Assembly: GCF_006540005.1 (NCBI RefSeq)
Contig: NZ_BJOC01000016.1
Span: forward strand, 1 to 59,700
DNA from: Halomonas halmophila
GTDB taxonomy: Bacteria > Pseudomonadota > Gammaproteobacteria > Pseudomonadales > Halomonadaceae
Direction of reading: 5' to 3'
Length of the DNA: 59,700 nucleotides
Both the position numbers and the translations under genes were made by a program. Each line of letters opens with the position of its first letter. Position 1 is the stretch's first letter. This document shows positions 1 through 8,896 of the stretch, piece after piece. Below the pieces are notes generated by a model. The model was not told where the DNA came from, ran no database searches, and worked only from the letters and a program-made list of their open reading frames with translations.

Positions 1-100
1 ATGCTGCTGTGCGTCGTTGCCTCGATGCCATTCGTCTGAACCGTCCAGCATGCTGGTAGCTCACCGCGTCGAGCCGCGAGCGCCTTTTCTACCTGTGCAG
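1..100. other. Window edge, no supported gene
   Basis: Between the window edge and the prc terminator I find no convincing gene. A plus-strand frame from base 3 to a TAG at 57-59 could be the last 18 codons of a gene that starts outside the window, but this is too short to identify or to distinguish from chance. Confidence 0.3.
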
Positions 101-126
101 TAAAACGCCGACCCTGAGGCCGGCGT
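101..126 (-). terminator. Rho-independent terminator of prc
   Basis: Read on the minus strand, a hairpin with arms at 105-110 and 121-126 (ACGCCG/CGGCGT, extended by two more G-C pairs after one mismatch, loop of 4) is followed by TTTTA. It lies about 45 bp after the prc stop codon. Confidence 0.65.
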
Positions 127-171
127 GATGTCACGATTCATTGAGTTGTCCCGAGAATAGCTGCAGGGCAA

Positions 172-2306
172 TCAGTCGTCGTGTTCGGCAAACTGGATGC
201 CGCTTTTCAGTCGTGAATAGTCGAGCAGAATCTGGGCCGACTCGATGAGTGGGGCGCGCTCGAGTGGCTGGACATCGTCCTTGTCATCCTGTTTGCGACT
301 GTCGATCCAGTCGTCCAGCGGCTCCAGGCCCAGGGCGTCGCGCCTTTCGTTCTCCAGGGCGAGCTGTGCGGCCTCGCGTGCCTGGGTCTCCTGACGCCGC
401 TGCTCCAGATTGAGGCTGACGCTGGTGTGCTGCTCACGCAGCCGCTCGGCCAGCTCTGCACGTTCTTCCAGGTAATGAAAGTTGGGGCGTTCCTCGGCAC
501 GTTGCTCGTGGCGCTGCCGCAGGGTCCCCAGAAAGCGGCGCGGCTCACCATATTGGCGATACTGCACCTTGCGTACGCTATCCCAGGCCAGGGCGTTGTC
601 CAGGCTGCTTTCGCCGATGGTCTCCGGGTCGACCAGGGAAGGGAACTCGATATCCGGTGCGACGCCCCGGTTCTGGGTGCTGTCACCCGAGATGCGGTAG
701 AACTTGGCCCGGGTCAGCTTGATCTGCCCCTGGTTGAGTTCGTTGAGTGTCTGAACCGTGCCTTTGCCGAAGGTGTTGCTGCCGACGACCAGGCCGCGTC
801 CGTAATCCTGGATGGCGCCGGCGAAGATTTCCGATGCGGATGCCGAGAGACGGTTGACGAGCACCACCAGCGGGCCGTCATAGAGGGTGCCGCTGTTGGT
901 ATCGCCGTAGAGGTTGATGCGCCCCTGAGCATCGCGCACCTGAACCGTGGGGCCGCGATCGATGAACAGACCGAGCATGGAGTTGGCCTCCTGGAGGGCG
1001 CCACCGCCATTGTTGCGCAGGTCGAGCACGATGCCCTCGACATTCTGGTCACGCAGCTTCTTGACCTCCTTGGCAACATCGCGGGTGGTGCTGCGATAAT
1101 CTTCCTTGCCGGCCTGCCAGGCTTCGAAATCCACGTAGAAGGCCGGTACCTCGATCACACCGACACGGTGCGTGCCGTCGTCGCGCTCAACTTCCACTAC
1201 CTCGCTCTGGGCGGCCTGATCCTCCAGCTTGACGGTATCCCGTGTGATCTCGATGACCTTGGAACGGGTCATGTCCATGGCCTGGCCGGGGACGATTTCC
1301 AGCTTGACGACGGAGCCCTTGGGCCCGCGTATCATGTCGACCACTTCGTCCAGCCGCATGCCAACCACGTTGACGACTTCCTCGCCTTCCTGACCGACGC
1401 CGATGATGCGGTCGGCAGGCTTGAGCACGCCGGCTTTTTCCGCCGGCCCGCCGGGTACCAGGCTCGAGACCTTGACGTATTCCCCGTCCGCCTGGAGCAA
1501 GGCCCCGATTCCTTCCAGGGAAAGCTTCATCTGGATGTCGAAATCCTCGCTTTCGCGAGGTGACATGTAGCTGGTGTGCGGGTCAATGGTATCGGTGACC
1601 GCCGTCATCAATAGGTTGAAGACATCTTCGGTCTTGGTCTGGCGCACGCGGTTGAGCTGCGCCTCGTAACGTTCACGCAGGGTTTCCTCGATGGTCTTCT
1701 GCTGCTCGACAGCCTCGCCAGAAGTGCTGTCTGCGGAATCTGCGCTGTCCGAGGCATTGTCAGCCTCACGTTCCTGGGCATCCTGACGATTGATCGTCAG
1801 TTGTAACGCGGCATTCTTGAGGCGTTTGGTCCAGAGTTTATCCAGCTCGGCCTCGCTGCTGGCCCAAGGCGTGTCTGAGCGATCCAGCGCGAGCCGCTGA
1901 TGTCCCTCGAACGTGAAATCCAGGCCCTTGTCGAGTCGGGCCAGTAGCCACTCGAGACGCTCCTCGACGCGTTGCTGGTAGCGTTCGTGGAGGTCGAAGG
2001 CTGTGCCCAGCTCGCCCTCGAGCACGGTCTCGTCCAGGCCGGTACGCAGCGACGGAAGTCCTTGATGTCTCGGCGCAGCAGGTAGGCGCGTTGGCCATCC
2101 AGAACGTCCAGGTAGCGCTGGAAGGCGCGTCGGGACCACTCATCATCGAGTTCGATATCCGCATAGTGGCCATCGAGCAGGGAGTCGGCAACTTCCTCGG
2201 CGGTCTGGCGTTGAGCATCGCTGGGCGAGAGGTCGGCCAGTGCCGGACCGGCGACCAGCAGCAGGACCAGGGCCGATACGCGCCCCAGGGTGGCAAACAG
2301 GCTCAT
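172..2306 (-). pseudogene. prc: Carboxy-terminal (tail-specific) protease Prc, frameshifted
   Basis: Prc is a periplasmic S41-family serine protease that trims or degrades proteins from their C-termini and modulates peptidoglycan hydrolases. The N-terminal part (from 2306, ATG; a TTG at 2309 is possible) encodes a signal peptide ending in GPALA and the start of the mature helical domain, then runs out of frame. The remainder, in another frame from about 2055 down to the stop at 172, carries the PDZ domain (around the segment LEGIGALL), the S41 protease domain with the SASASEIFAG serine and FGKGTVQ lysine regions, and the C-terminal helical region. The two parts join near 2050-2056, where the sequence reads DFR and then SLRTGLDE if one base is added. 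With that repair the protein would be about 711 aa, slightly longer than E. coli Prc (682 aa). The frameshift may be a true mutation or a sequencing error; both catalytic residues are intact. Confidence 0.85.
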
Positions 2307-2386
2307 CAATGAAGCACTCCCTGAATCATGTACACTCTGTCTAACTGGATGGCGACCCAGCTCCCGGGTCAGTCGACCGAACGAGC

Positions 2387-2413
2387 ATTGTAGCAGTTCC
2401 TGCGAGATGCCAA
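2387..2413 (-). promoter_or_regulatory. Candidate prc promoter
   Basis: On the minus strand a TTGGCA (-35, 2408-2413) precedes an extended -10 TGC-TACAAT (-10 at 2387-2392) with a 15-bp spacer. The spacer is short but the extended -10 can compensate. It lies about 80 bp upstream of the prc start in the prc/apeB divergent region. Confidence 0.4.
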
Positions 2414-2485
2414 GACCCCCTGTAGAATGTCCCTTGAATTCACCGATTTTTTGCCAGTCGCCCGATGTTTCGTGAAGAGGATCCC

Positions 2486-3781
2486 ATGACCCAGAATGCT
2501 CGACTGGAGCGTTTGCTCGATTTCCTGCGTCGCTCGCCGACGCCCTGGCACGCCACGGCCAACATGGTCGAGCGTCTGGAAGCCGCCGGCTTCCGCCGCC
2601 TCGATGAAACGGCCGCCTGGCAGCTCGAGCCGGGCGAACGTGTCTACATCACCCGCAACGACTCCTCGCTGATCGCCTTGCAGCTGCCCCACGGCCCCCT
2701 GGAGGCCCTGCGGATGATCGGCGCGCACACCGATAGCCCCGGGCTAAGGCTAAAGCCGCAGGCGCCCCAGGTCGCGGCGGGCTGGTTGCAGCTGGGGATC
2801 GAGGTCTATGGCGGGGCCTTGCTGGCCCCCTGGTACGATCGTGATCTGGGGCTTGCCGGGCGGGTTCACGTGCGGCATGACGATGGTCGGCTGGAAGGGG
2901 TGAAGCTCAACGTCGAGCAACCCCTGGCCATTGTGCCCAGCCTGGCGATCCACCTGGATCGCGACGCCAACAATGGCCGCTCCATCAACCCGCAGACCGA
3001 GATGCCGCCAGTGCTCCTGCAGGGGGGCGAGGATGCCGATCTGGACCGTCTGCTGCGCAGCTGGATTGCCGACCAGCACGGCCTGGAGGGGGTGGAGATC
3101 ATCGATTTCGAGCTGGCCCTGTATGACGTCCAGCCACCGTCTCGCGTCGGTGTCGATGGCGAGCTGATCGCCAGTGCGCGACTCGACAACCTGCTGTCGT
3201 GCTTCATCGGGCTGGAAGCGTTGCTGGACAGCGATGGGCGCCAGGGCGCCGTGCTGGTCGCCAATGATCACGAAGAGGTTGGCAGTGCCAGTGCCTGTGG
3301 CGCCCAGGGCCCCTTCCTCGGCGATGTGCTCAAGCGGGTCAATGCCGCCCTCGGCGAGCCCGGGGAGGAAGGCTTCATTCGTCTGATCCAGTCCTCGCGG
3401 CTGATTTCCTGTGACAATGCCCATGCCCTGCACCCGAACTTCCGGGACAAGCATGACGCGGCCCACGGCCCGGCCATCAACGGCGGCCCGGTGATCAAGG
3501 TCAATGCCAACCAGCGTTATGCCACCAACAGTGACACCTCGGCCATGTTCCGCGACCTGTGCCGCCAGGCCGACGTGCCGGTGCAGACCTTCGTCACGCG
3601 CGCCGATATGGGCTGTGGCAGCACCATCGGGCCGATCACGTCCACCGAGCTCGGCGTACCGACTCTGGATGTGGGCGTGCCACAGTGGGCCATGCACTCG
3701 ATCCGCGAGACGGCCGGCGTACGGGACGTCGATTACCTGACCCGGGTGCTGACCGCCTTCGTCGAGCGGGAGGAGCTGTAA
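2486..3781 (+). CDS. apeB: M18 family aminopeptidase
   Basis: A cytosolic zinc aminopeptidase of the M18 (aspartyl aminopeptidase) family, removing N-terminal, preferentially acidic, residues from peptides. From the ATG at 2486 the protein has 431 aa, close to Pseudomonas ApeB. The family motifs appear in order: AHTDSPGL (about residues 80-87, metal-binding His and Asp), the DNLLSCF segment, NDHEEVGS (catalytic Glu pair), DNAHALHPN, NANQRYATN, RADMGCGSTIGP and VPQWAMHSIRE with the late metal His. An in-frame ATG exists at 2465, but the purine-rich GAAGAGGA just before 2486 favours the shorter form. It is divergent from prc and ends in a strong bidirectional terminator. Confidence 0.92.
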   Translation: MTQNARLERLLDFLRRSPTPWHATANMVERLEAAGFRRLDETAAWQLEPGERVYITRNDSSLIALQLPHGPLEALRMIGAHTDSPGLRLKPQAPQVAAGWLQLGIEVYGGALLAPWYDRDLGLAGRVHVRHDDGRLEGVKLNVEQPLAIVPSLAIHLDRDANNGRSINPQTEMPPVLLQGGEDADLDRLLRSWIADQHGLEGVEIIDFELALYDVQPPSRVGVDGELIASARLDNLLSCFIGLEALLDSDGRQGAVLVANDHEEVGSASACGAQGPFLGDVLKRVNAALGEPGEEGFIRLIQSSRLISCDNAHALHPNFRDKHDAAHGPAINGGPVIKVNANQRYATNSDTSAMFRDLCRQADVPVQTFVTRADMGCGSTIGPITSTELGVPTLDVGVPQWAMHSIRETAGVRDVDYLTRVLTAFVEREEL

Positions 3782-3785
3782 GCGC

Positions 3786-3887
3786 GCGAGTGGCGAATAG
3801 CGAGAAACGAGTAACGAGCTGTTGGCAGCCAGCTCGGGGTGTGTGGCTCATGTTCGGCACTTGTTGCTCGCATCTCGAAACTCGTGG
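3786..3887. repeat. Heptad-unit inverted repeat, locus A
   Basis: Directly after the apeB stop, five consecutive 7-bp units of type NCGARNN run from 3786 to 3820 (for example GCGAATA, GCGAGAA, ACGAGTA). About 45 bp later three units of the complementary type CTCGNNN run from 3867 to 3887 (CTCGCAT, CTCGAAA, CTCGTGG). The two sets can pair as arms of a long imperfect hairpin. Similar 7-bp-period elements occur at five other intergenic places in the window. Confidence 0.6.
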
Positions 3888-3897
3888 CGAGAAACGC

Positions 3898-3930
3898 AAA
3901 AAGCCCGCCGGGCGAACCAGGCGGGCTTTT
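3898..3930. terminator. Bidirectional terminator between apeB and tRNA-Met
   Basis: A perfect 9-bp stem (AAGCCCGCC at 3901-3909 with GGCGGGCTT at 3920-3928), preceded by a run of A and followed by TTTT, so it can act on both strands. It separates the convergent apeB and tRNA-Met genes. Confidence 0.85.
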
Positions 3931-3938
3931 CGGTGTTC

Positions 3939-4015
3939 TGGTGGCTACGCCCTGATTCGAACAGGGGACCCCATCATTATGAGTGATGTGCTCTAACCAG
4001 CTGAGCTACGTAGCC
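3939..4015 (-). tRNA. tRNA-Met (CAT), elongator
   Basis: A 77-nt cloverleaf on the minus strand: acceptor GGCTACG pairs with CGTAGCC, D-loop AGCTGGTTAGA, anticodon loop ACTCATAAT with CAT, and T-arm with GTTCGAATC. The 3' CCA is encoded. The acceptor and anticodon regions match the elongator (metT type) rather than the initiator, which lacks the first acceptor pair. Confidence 0.96.
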
Positions 4016-4066
4016 GACAACGGAGGCGAATGATACGCATGATGCCGGGGCTCGTCAAGCGGATCC

Positions 4067-5158
4067 CTAGACATTGAAGCGGAAGTGGATGACGTCACCG
4101 TCCGAGAGTACATACTCCTTGCCCTCGAGCCGCCACTTGCCGGCATCCTTGGCGCCCTGTTCGCCGCCCAGGCTGACATAGTCGTCGTAGGCGATAACCT
4201 CGGCGCGGATGAAGCCCTTCTGGAAGTCGGTGTGGATGGCACCGGCGGCTTCCGGCGCCGTGGCCCCGATCTTGACCGTCCAGGCGCGGACTTCCTGGAC
4301 GCCGGCGGTGAAGTAGGTCTGCAGCCCGAGCAGGGCATAGCCGGCACGGATCACGCGATCCAGGCCGGGTTCCGCCATGCCCATCTCGTCGAGGAACATG
4401 GCGCGTTCTTCGTCATCGAGTTCGGCGATCTCCGCCTCGATCTGGTTGCAGACCGGTACCACCACGGCTCCTTCTTCCTCGGCGATGGCCCTGACGGTAT
4501 CCAGGTAAGGGTTGTCGTCGAAGCCGTCCTCGTTGACGTTGGCAATGTACATCGTCGGCTTGAGCGTCAGCAGGCCGTAACTCTTGAGCTGATGCTTTTC
4601 GTCATCGTCCAGGCCGAAGCTGCGCAGTGGCTGGCCTTCGGCCAGGTGCGGATGAATGCGGTCGAGCAGGGCCTTGGTGGTAATGGCCTCCTTGTCGCCG
4701 CCCTTGACCACGCGTGCCAGGCGCTGGCTGGCGCGCTCGACGGTGTCCAGATCGGCCAGCGCCAGCTCGAGATTGATGGTCTCGATATCGGCCTTGGGAT
4801 CCACTTCGTTGGCGACGTGGATGACATTGTCGTTCTCGAAGCAGCGCACCACATGGGCGATCGCCTGGGTCTCGCGGATATTGGCCAGGAACTGGTTGCC
4901 GAGGCCCTCACCCTTGGATGCCCCCGCGACCAGGCCGGCGATATCGACGAACTCCATGGTGGTGGGAATCACCTTGTGGGGCTTGACCATGCTCGCCAGC
5001 TTGTCCAGGCGCGGATCCGGCATCGGCACGATACCCACGTTGGGCTCGATGGTGCAGAACGGGAAGTTTTCAGCGTCGATGCCTGATTTGGTCAGGGCAT
5101 TGAAAAGGGTCGATTTGCCGACATTGGGCAGGCCGACGATACCGCAGTTGAAACCCAT
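4067..5158 (-). CDS. ychF: Redox-regulated ribosome-binding ATPase YchF
   Basis: YchF (OLA1) is an Obg-family P-loop protein that prefers ATP and binds ribosomes; it is linked to the oxidative stress response. The 363-aa product has exactly the E. coli length. Visible motifs are the P-loop GLPNVGKS near residues 8-15, the DIAG switch II segment followed by [14 protein letters not shown], and a C-terminal TGS domain ending in [10 protein letters not shown]. The start [13 protein letters not shown] is the family's typical N-terminus. In many gammaproteobacteria ychF lies beside pth, as here, but the two are separated by a repeat element. Confidence 0.97.
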   Translation of the reverse strand: MGFNCGIVGLPNVGKSTLFNALTKSGIDAENFPFCTIEPNVGIVPMPDPRLDKLASMVKPHKVIPTTMEFVDIAGLVAGASKGEGLGNQFLANIRETQAIAHVVRCFENDNVIHVANEVDPKADIETINLELALADLDTVERASQRLARVVKGGDKEAITTKALLDRIHPHLAEGQPLRSFGLDDDEKHQLKSYGLLTLKPTMYIANVNEDGFDDNPYLDTVRAIAEEEGAVVVPVCNQIEAEIAELDDEERAMFLDEMGMAEPGLDRVIRAGYALLGLQTYFTAGVQEVRAWTVKIGATAPEAAGAIHTDFQKGFIRAEVIAYDDYVSLGGEQGAKDAGKWRLEGKEYVLSDGDVIHFRFNV

Positions 5159-5214
5159 GAGAGCATCCTGGAAAGGTGTTCGGAAATGTGATGGCCGGTA
5201 TTCTACGCGACCGA

Positions 5215-5367
5215 GCTGTAAGCCTTAAGCTTTAAGCGGTAAGAAAAAACCGCCCGGCTGCACCGGGAGCTATAAGCTGTAAGCTTTAAGCGGTAAGGAA
5301 AATCTTGGCTCACCGGGGGCAGAAAGTTTTCTGGCTTACGGCTTACGGCTTACCCCTCACGCCTCAC
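5215..5367. repeat. Heptad-unit inverted repeat, locus B
   Basis: This fills the ychF-pth gap. Two sets of GCNNTAA-type 7-bp units (5215-5242 and 5269-5296) flank a small hairpin with arms CCCGG/CCGGG (5253-5267). A central A/T-rich core follows (5297-5332), and then five units of the complementary type (GGCTTAC three times, CCCTCAC, GCCTCAC; 5333-5367), ending just beyond the pth stop. The left and right units can pair, so the whole can fold as a long imperfect hairpin. Bases 5253-5335 are nearly identical to 59617-59700 at the end of the window (79 of 84 aligned columns by eye). Confidence 0.75.
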
Positions 5368-5372
5368 CCTTT

Positions 5373-5963
5373 TCAGCTGTTGGCTGAAAAGCTGTGCAAC
5401 CGCTGCATGGCGCGGTGCCATTCCCCGCTGATGGCGTCGGGCAGGGTGGCGCGGCATTCGCTGATGGCGTCGTCGATGGCGTGGCGTTCCTGCTTGCCGG
5501 GGCGGTTCAGCACGTACTGGGTCACCTGGCTGGCGTGGCCGGGGTGGCCGATGCCGATGCGGGCGCGTTGAAAGGTGTTAGCGTTGCCCAGGGCGCGGGC
5601 GATGTCGCGCAGGCCGTTGTGTCCACCATGGCCGCCGCCCTGCTTGTAGCGGGCACAGCCCGGTGCCAGGTCGAGTTCATCGTGCGCGACGAGGAGTTCC
5701 TCGGGCGACAGCTTGAAGAAGTTGGCGAGGGCGGCCACGGCGCCACCGGAGCGATTCATGTAGGTGGTCGGGACCAGCAGGTGGAGCTCCTGACCGTCGA
5801 CCATGGCCTTGGCATAGAGCCCCAGGAACTTCTTCTCCGGGCGCAGGCTGGTGCCGGCCTCCCGGGCGACACTCTCGACCAGCCAGGCGCCGGCATTGTG
5901 GCGCGTGGCGGCGTACTGGTCGCCGGGGTTGGCGAGTCCGATCAGGGCCTTGATGCGTGCCAT
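5373..5963 (-). CDS. pth: Peptidyl-tRNA hydrolase
   Basis: Pth recycles peptidyl-tRNA released from stalled ribosomes by cleaving the ester bond between peptide and tRNA. The 196-aa product starts MARIKALIGLANPG (ATG at 5963, with GGAG 8 nt upstream); a long in-frame extension upstream is not family-like and is ignored. The catalytic His lies in ATRHNAGAW (about residue 22). The substrate-binding Asn is in TYMNRSGG, and the conserved HDELDLAPG and GGGHGGHNGLRD segments are present. It follows rplY, separated by a hairpin terminator. Confidence 0.97.
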   Translation of the reverse strand: MARIKALIGLANPGDQYAATRHNAGAWLVESVAREAGTSLRPEKKFLGLYAKAMVDGQELHLLVPTTYMNRSGGAVAALANFFKLSPEELLVAHDELDLAPGCARYKQGGGHGGHNGLRDIARALGNANTFQRARIGIGHPGHASQVTQYVLNRPGKQERHAIDDAISECRATLPDAISGEWHRAMQRLHSFSANS

Positions 5964-6074
5964 GGCGTGTCTCCGGCGAGATCCTCGAGGGCGAATGAAA
6001 CGCATGCTTTGCGCGCTACCCGCGGGCAGGCGGCGGGCAAAGCAGGCGTCGAGCGAGCGGGAGGACAAACGAAA

Positions 6075-6094
6075 GGGGCCACCGAAGTGGCCCC
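6075..6094 (-). terminator. Hairpin terminator after rplY
   Basis: A perfect 8-bp stem (GGGGCCAC/GTGGCCCC, loop of 4) lies just after the rplY stop. On the minus strand it is followed by a weak TTTCGTTTG tract, so it is probably a terminator that allows some read-through into pth. Confidence 0.6.
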
Positions 6095-6111
6095 AGGAAG
6101 TCGACAGGCGC

Positions 6112-6801
6112 TTACTCCTTGCTGTCTTCTTCCTCGTCGTCGCCCTTGGCACCGCCGTCGGCCTGGCCTTCCTCGGCAGAGGCGTCGGTGTCTTCGGCTT
6201 CTTCTTCCTCGGTCTGCATGACCTTGGCCTTGGTCACGTTGACGATGGCCTGGTCATGGTCTTCGCCGTGGGACAGCTCGACGACGGTCACGCCGGCCGG
6301 CACCTGGATGTCGGAGAGATGCAGCGTCGCACCGATCTCGAGGTCGGCGATGTTGACTTCGAGATAGTCGGGCAGGTCCTTCGGCAGGCAGCTGATCTCG
6401 ACGTCGTTGGCCAGCTGGTGAAGCTCACCATCCTGCTCCTTGATGGCCTTGGAATCTTCCTGGCCAACAACGTGCAGCGGGACACGCATGGTGATCTCGT
6501 GGGTGGCATCGACGCGCATGAAGTCGGCGTGCGTGACCAGCGGCTTGTAGGGATGGCGCTGGAGGTCACGGACCACGACCTGCTGCGGCTTGCCGTCGAC
6601 TTCGAGGTTGATCAGTGAAGAGAAGAAGGCCTCTTCCTCGATCGACTTGTAGAAGACGGTCTTGTCGACGGCGATGGCCTGCGGTGCCTTGTCGCCACCA
6701 TAGATGATGGCAGGCACTTGTTCGTTCGCACGACGCAGGCGGCGGCTCGCACCTTTCCCCAGGTCGTTGCGAACGCTGGCGGTGAGGGTATAGTCGGACA
6801 T
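6112..6801 (-). CDS. rplY: 50S ribosomal protein L25/general stress protein Ctc
   Basis: Ribosomal protein bL25 of the long Ctc type binds 5S rRNA in the large subunit. The 229-aa product has the N-terminal 5S-binding domain ([21 protein letters not shown], then VPAIIYGG), the central HADFMRVD segment, and the C-terminal beta domain typical of Ctc. It ends in a strongly acidic tail from about residue 195. It lies downstream of prs, the usual gammaproteobacterial order prs-rplY-pth-ychF. The ATG at 6801 is preceded by an AGAGG sequence. Confidence 0.96.
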   Translation of the reverse strand: MSDYTLTASVRNDLGKGASRRLRRANEQVPAIIYGGDKAPQAIAVDKTVFYKSIEEEAFFSSLINLEVDGKPQQVVVRDLQRHPYKPLVTHADFMRVDATHEITMRVPLHVVGQEDSKAIKEQDGELHQLANDVEISCLPKDLPDYLEVNIADLEIGATLHLSDIQVPAGVTVVELSHGEDHDQAIVNVTKAKVMQTEEEEAEDTDASAEEGQADGGAKGDDEEEDSKE

Positions 6802-6829
6802 GATGTTGCCTCTTGCTGAAAGATAACAA

Positions 6830-6863
6830 GAGCGCCAGAGATCGCGACCAATCTCTGACGCTC
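6830..6863 (-). terminator. Hairpin between prs and rplY
   Basis: Thirteen-base arms at 6830-6842 and 6851-6863 pair with one mismatch around an 8-nt loop. On the minus strand the hairpin is followed by TTGTTATCTTTC and lies 28 bp before the rplY start. It could be the prs terminator, a partial attenuator, or a structure in the rplY leader. Confidence 0.5.
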
Positions 6864-6913
6864 TCAGGTGCCCCGGAGGGCGCTTTCCGGCGTCATGCTG
6901 GCTGAGGATCGCC

Positions 6914-7855
6914 TCAGTGGAACATGGCGCTGACGGATTCTTCGTTGCTGACGCGGCGGATCGCTTCGGCGATCAGGCCGGCGACGCTGAGCTGCCGGAT
7001 CTTGCCGCTGCGGCGCGCGTGTTCGGACAGCGGGATGGTATCGGATACCACGACTTCGTCGAGTACCGAGCCACTGATGTTGTCGACCGCCGGCCCCGAC
7101 AGGATCGGGTGGGTGGCGTAGGCCACCACGCGGCAGGCGCCGTGATCCTTGAGCGCCTCGCCGGCTTTGCACAGGGTGCCGGCGGTATCGATCATGTCAT
7201 CGACGACCACGCAGGTGCGGTCCTGGATTTCGCCGATGATGTGCATGACCTGTGCCTGGTTGGCCTGGGGCCGGCGCTTGTCGATGATCGCCAGGTCGGC
7301 ATTGAGCTGCTTGGCAATGGCGCGTGCGCGCACCACACCGCCGACGTCCGGCGACACGACGACCAGGTCGTCGTAGTTCTGGCGCTCGATGTCATCGAGC
7401 AGGATCGGCGAGCCGTAGACGTTGTCCACCGGAACGTCGAAAAAGCCCTGTATCTGATCGGCGTGCAGGTCCATGGTCATCACCCGGTCGACGCCGGCCT
7501 TGACCATCATGTCGGCCACGATCTTGGCCGAGATGGGCACACGGGCGGAGCGCACGCGGCGATCCTGGCGGGCATAGCCGAAGTAGGGGACAACGGCGGT
7601 AACCCTGGCGGCGGAGGCGCGGCGCAGGGCATCAACCATCAGGATCAATTCCATCAGGTTGTCATTGGTCGGTTCGCAGGTTGGCTGCAGGATGAAGACA
7701 TCCTTGCCGCGCACGTTCTCGTTGATCTCGACCGCGACTTCGCCGTCGCTGAACTGTCCGACGGTGGCATGACCTAATCGGTTATCCAGGCTCTCGGCGA
7801 CCTTTTGGGCGAGTTCGGGGTTGGCGTTCCCGGCGAAAACCATCAATTTTGACAC
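6914..7855 (-). CDS. prs: Ribose-phosphate pyrophosphokinase
   Basis: PRPP synthetase transfers pyrophosphate from ATP to ribose 5-phosphate, supplying nucleotide, His, Trp and NAD synthesis. The 313-aa product aligns end to end with E. coli Prs (315 aa). It has [16 protein letters not shown], the flexible-loop segment YARQDRR, the metal-binding [11 protein letters not shown], and the PRPP loop [12 protein letters not shown] near residues 215-226. The start is a GTG at 7855, preceded by AAAGGTGG; the family N-terminus [10 protein letters not shown] supports it over the ATG at 7843. It is downstream of ispE and tRNA-Gln. Confidence 0.97.
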   Translation of the reverse strand: MSKLMVFAGNANPELAQKVAESLDNRLGHATVGQFSDGEVAVEINENVRGKDVFILQPTCEPTNDNLMELILMVDALRRASAARVTAVVPYFGYARQDRRVRSARVPISAKIVADMMVKAGVDRVMTMDLHADQIQGFFDVPVDNVYGSPILLDDIERQNYDDLVVVSPDVGGVVRARAIAKQLNADLAIIDKRRPQANQAQVMHIIGEIQDRTCVVVDDMIDTAGTLCKAGEALKDHGACRVVAYATHPILSGPAVDNISGSVLDEVVVSDTIPLSEHARRSGKIRQLSVAGLIAEAIRRVSNEESVSAMFH

Positions 7856-7918
7856 GCGCAGCCACCTTTGCAGTGTTGGGTCTTCAGTATGTCGGATCTG
7901 GCCTTTCCCGGCGGAAAA

Positions 7919-7993
7919 TGGCTGGGGTAGCAGGATTCGAACCTGCGCATGCTGATACCAAAAACCAGTGCCTTACCACTTGGCGATACCCCA
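7919..7993 (-). tRNA. tRNA-Gln (TTG)
   Basis: A 75-nt cloverleaf on the minus strand: acceptor TGGGGTA pairs with TACCCCA, D-loop CCAAGTGGTAAGGC, anticodon stem CTGGT/ATCAG with TTG at positions 34-36, and T-loop GTTCGAATC. CCA is encoded. The weak first acceptor pair is typical of tRNA-Gln. It sits between ispE and prs and is probably co-transcribed with them. Confidence 0.95.
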
Positions 7994-8038
7994 GCAACTC
8001 GCCGCTCCGGATCGGGCTGGCGTCGCCTCGGCGAACGC

Positions 8039-8896
8039 TCATGGATCCAGGGCATCCTGCAAGGGGGAGCGGTTGAGGCCGCGGGCCACGAACGCCTGCC
8101 ATGACGCGGGAAGCTCGCCAGCCAGTGACTCGGCGGCTTCCCGGCTGTCCAGTCGGGCAAATACGCAGGCGCCCGTGCCGGTCAGCATTGATGGCGCTTT
8201 CGAGCCAAGCCAGTCCAGTGCCCTGGCGACGTCTGGATAAAGTCGTCTGACCGTGGCTTCGCAGTCGTTTCGCCAGCTCGCCGCTCCCCCTTGGAGTGCG
8301 CGCGTAATGGTAATGGGGGGGGTGTTCCGTGTCAATTCCGGGGCCTTGAAGACTGCCGGGGTCGAGACGCCGACGCCGGGGTGAACGACCACGAACCAGG
8401 GGCAGTCGAGCTTCACATGGGTCAGCCGCTCGCCGATGCCTTCGCCCCAGGCGGCATGCCCGTGAACGAAGACGGGGACATCGGCCCCCAGTCCGAGGCC
8501 GATCTCGGCCAGTTCCGGTGTCGTCAGGCCGAGTCGCCAGAGTCGGTTGAGGCCATGCAGGGTGGTGGCGGCATCACTGCTTCCGCCGCCGAGCCCGCCG
8601 CCCATGGGCAATGTCTTGTGCAGCCGGATCCGGGCGCCGCAAGACGTCCCCGTCCGTTGCTGCAGCCGTCGGGCGGCGCGCCGCACCAGGTTGTCGTCGC
8701 TGGCCACCTCGGGCAATTCGGTGTCGAGGACAATCTGGCCATCGTCGCGCCACGCGAAGTCGAGCGTGTCGCCCCGGTCCAGGAACTGGAACAGCGTCTG
8801 CAGCAGGTGGTAACCGTCGTCCCGGCGGCCGATGATGTGCAGCATGCGATTGAGCTTGGCCGGGGCCGGGAGGGTCAGCCGGGAAGTCTCAGTCAT
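8039..8896 (-). CDS. ispE: 4-diphosphocytidyl-2-C-methyl-D-erythritol kinase
   Basis: IspE phosphorylates CDP-methylerythritol with ATP, the fourth step of the MEP isoprenoid pathway. This is a GHMP kinase of 285 aa (E. coli 283). Visible are the N-terminal PAPAKLNRMLHIIGRRDDGYH segment with the catalytic-site Lys, the ATP loop LPMGGGLGGGSSDAA (about residues 94-108), the DVPVF motif with the catalytic Asp, and the C-terminal MLTGTGACVFA loop. Its ATG overlaps the lolB stop by 8 bp, so the two are translationally linked. Confidence 0.96.
   Translation of the reverse strand: MTETSRLTLPAPAKLNRMLHIIGRRDDGYHLLQTLFQFLDRGDTLDFAWRDDGQIVLDTELPEVASDDNLVRRAARRLQQRTGTSCGARIRLHKTLPMGGGLGGGSSDAATTLHGLNRLWRLGLTTPELAEIGLGLGADVPVFVHGHAAWGEGIGERLTHVKLDCPWFVVVHPGVGVSTPAVFKAPELTRNTPPITITRALQGGAASWRNDCEATVRRLYPDVARALDWLGSKAPSMLTGTGACVFARLDSREAAESLAGELPASWQAFVARGLNRSPLQDALDP

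Noticed and set aside
2040..2070. Programmed ribosomal frameshift in prc
   Set aside because: The bases at the junction contain no slippery heptamer or nearby strong structure; Prc is not known to use frameshifting.
5963..6152. N-terminal extension of Pth up to an in-frame start at 6152
   Set aside because: The extra 63 residues are basic and non-conserved, overlap the rplY terminator and rplY itself; the ATG at 5963 has a proper ribosome-binding site and matches the family start.
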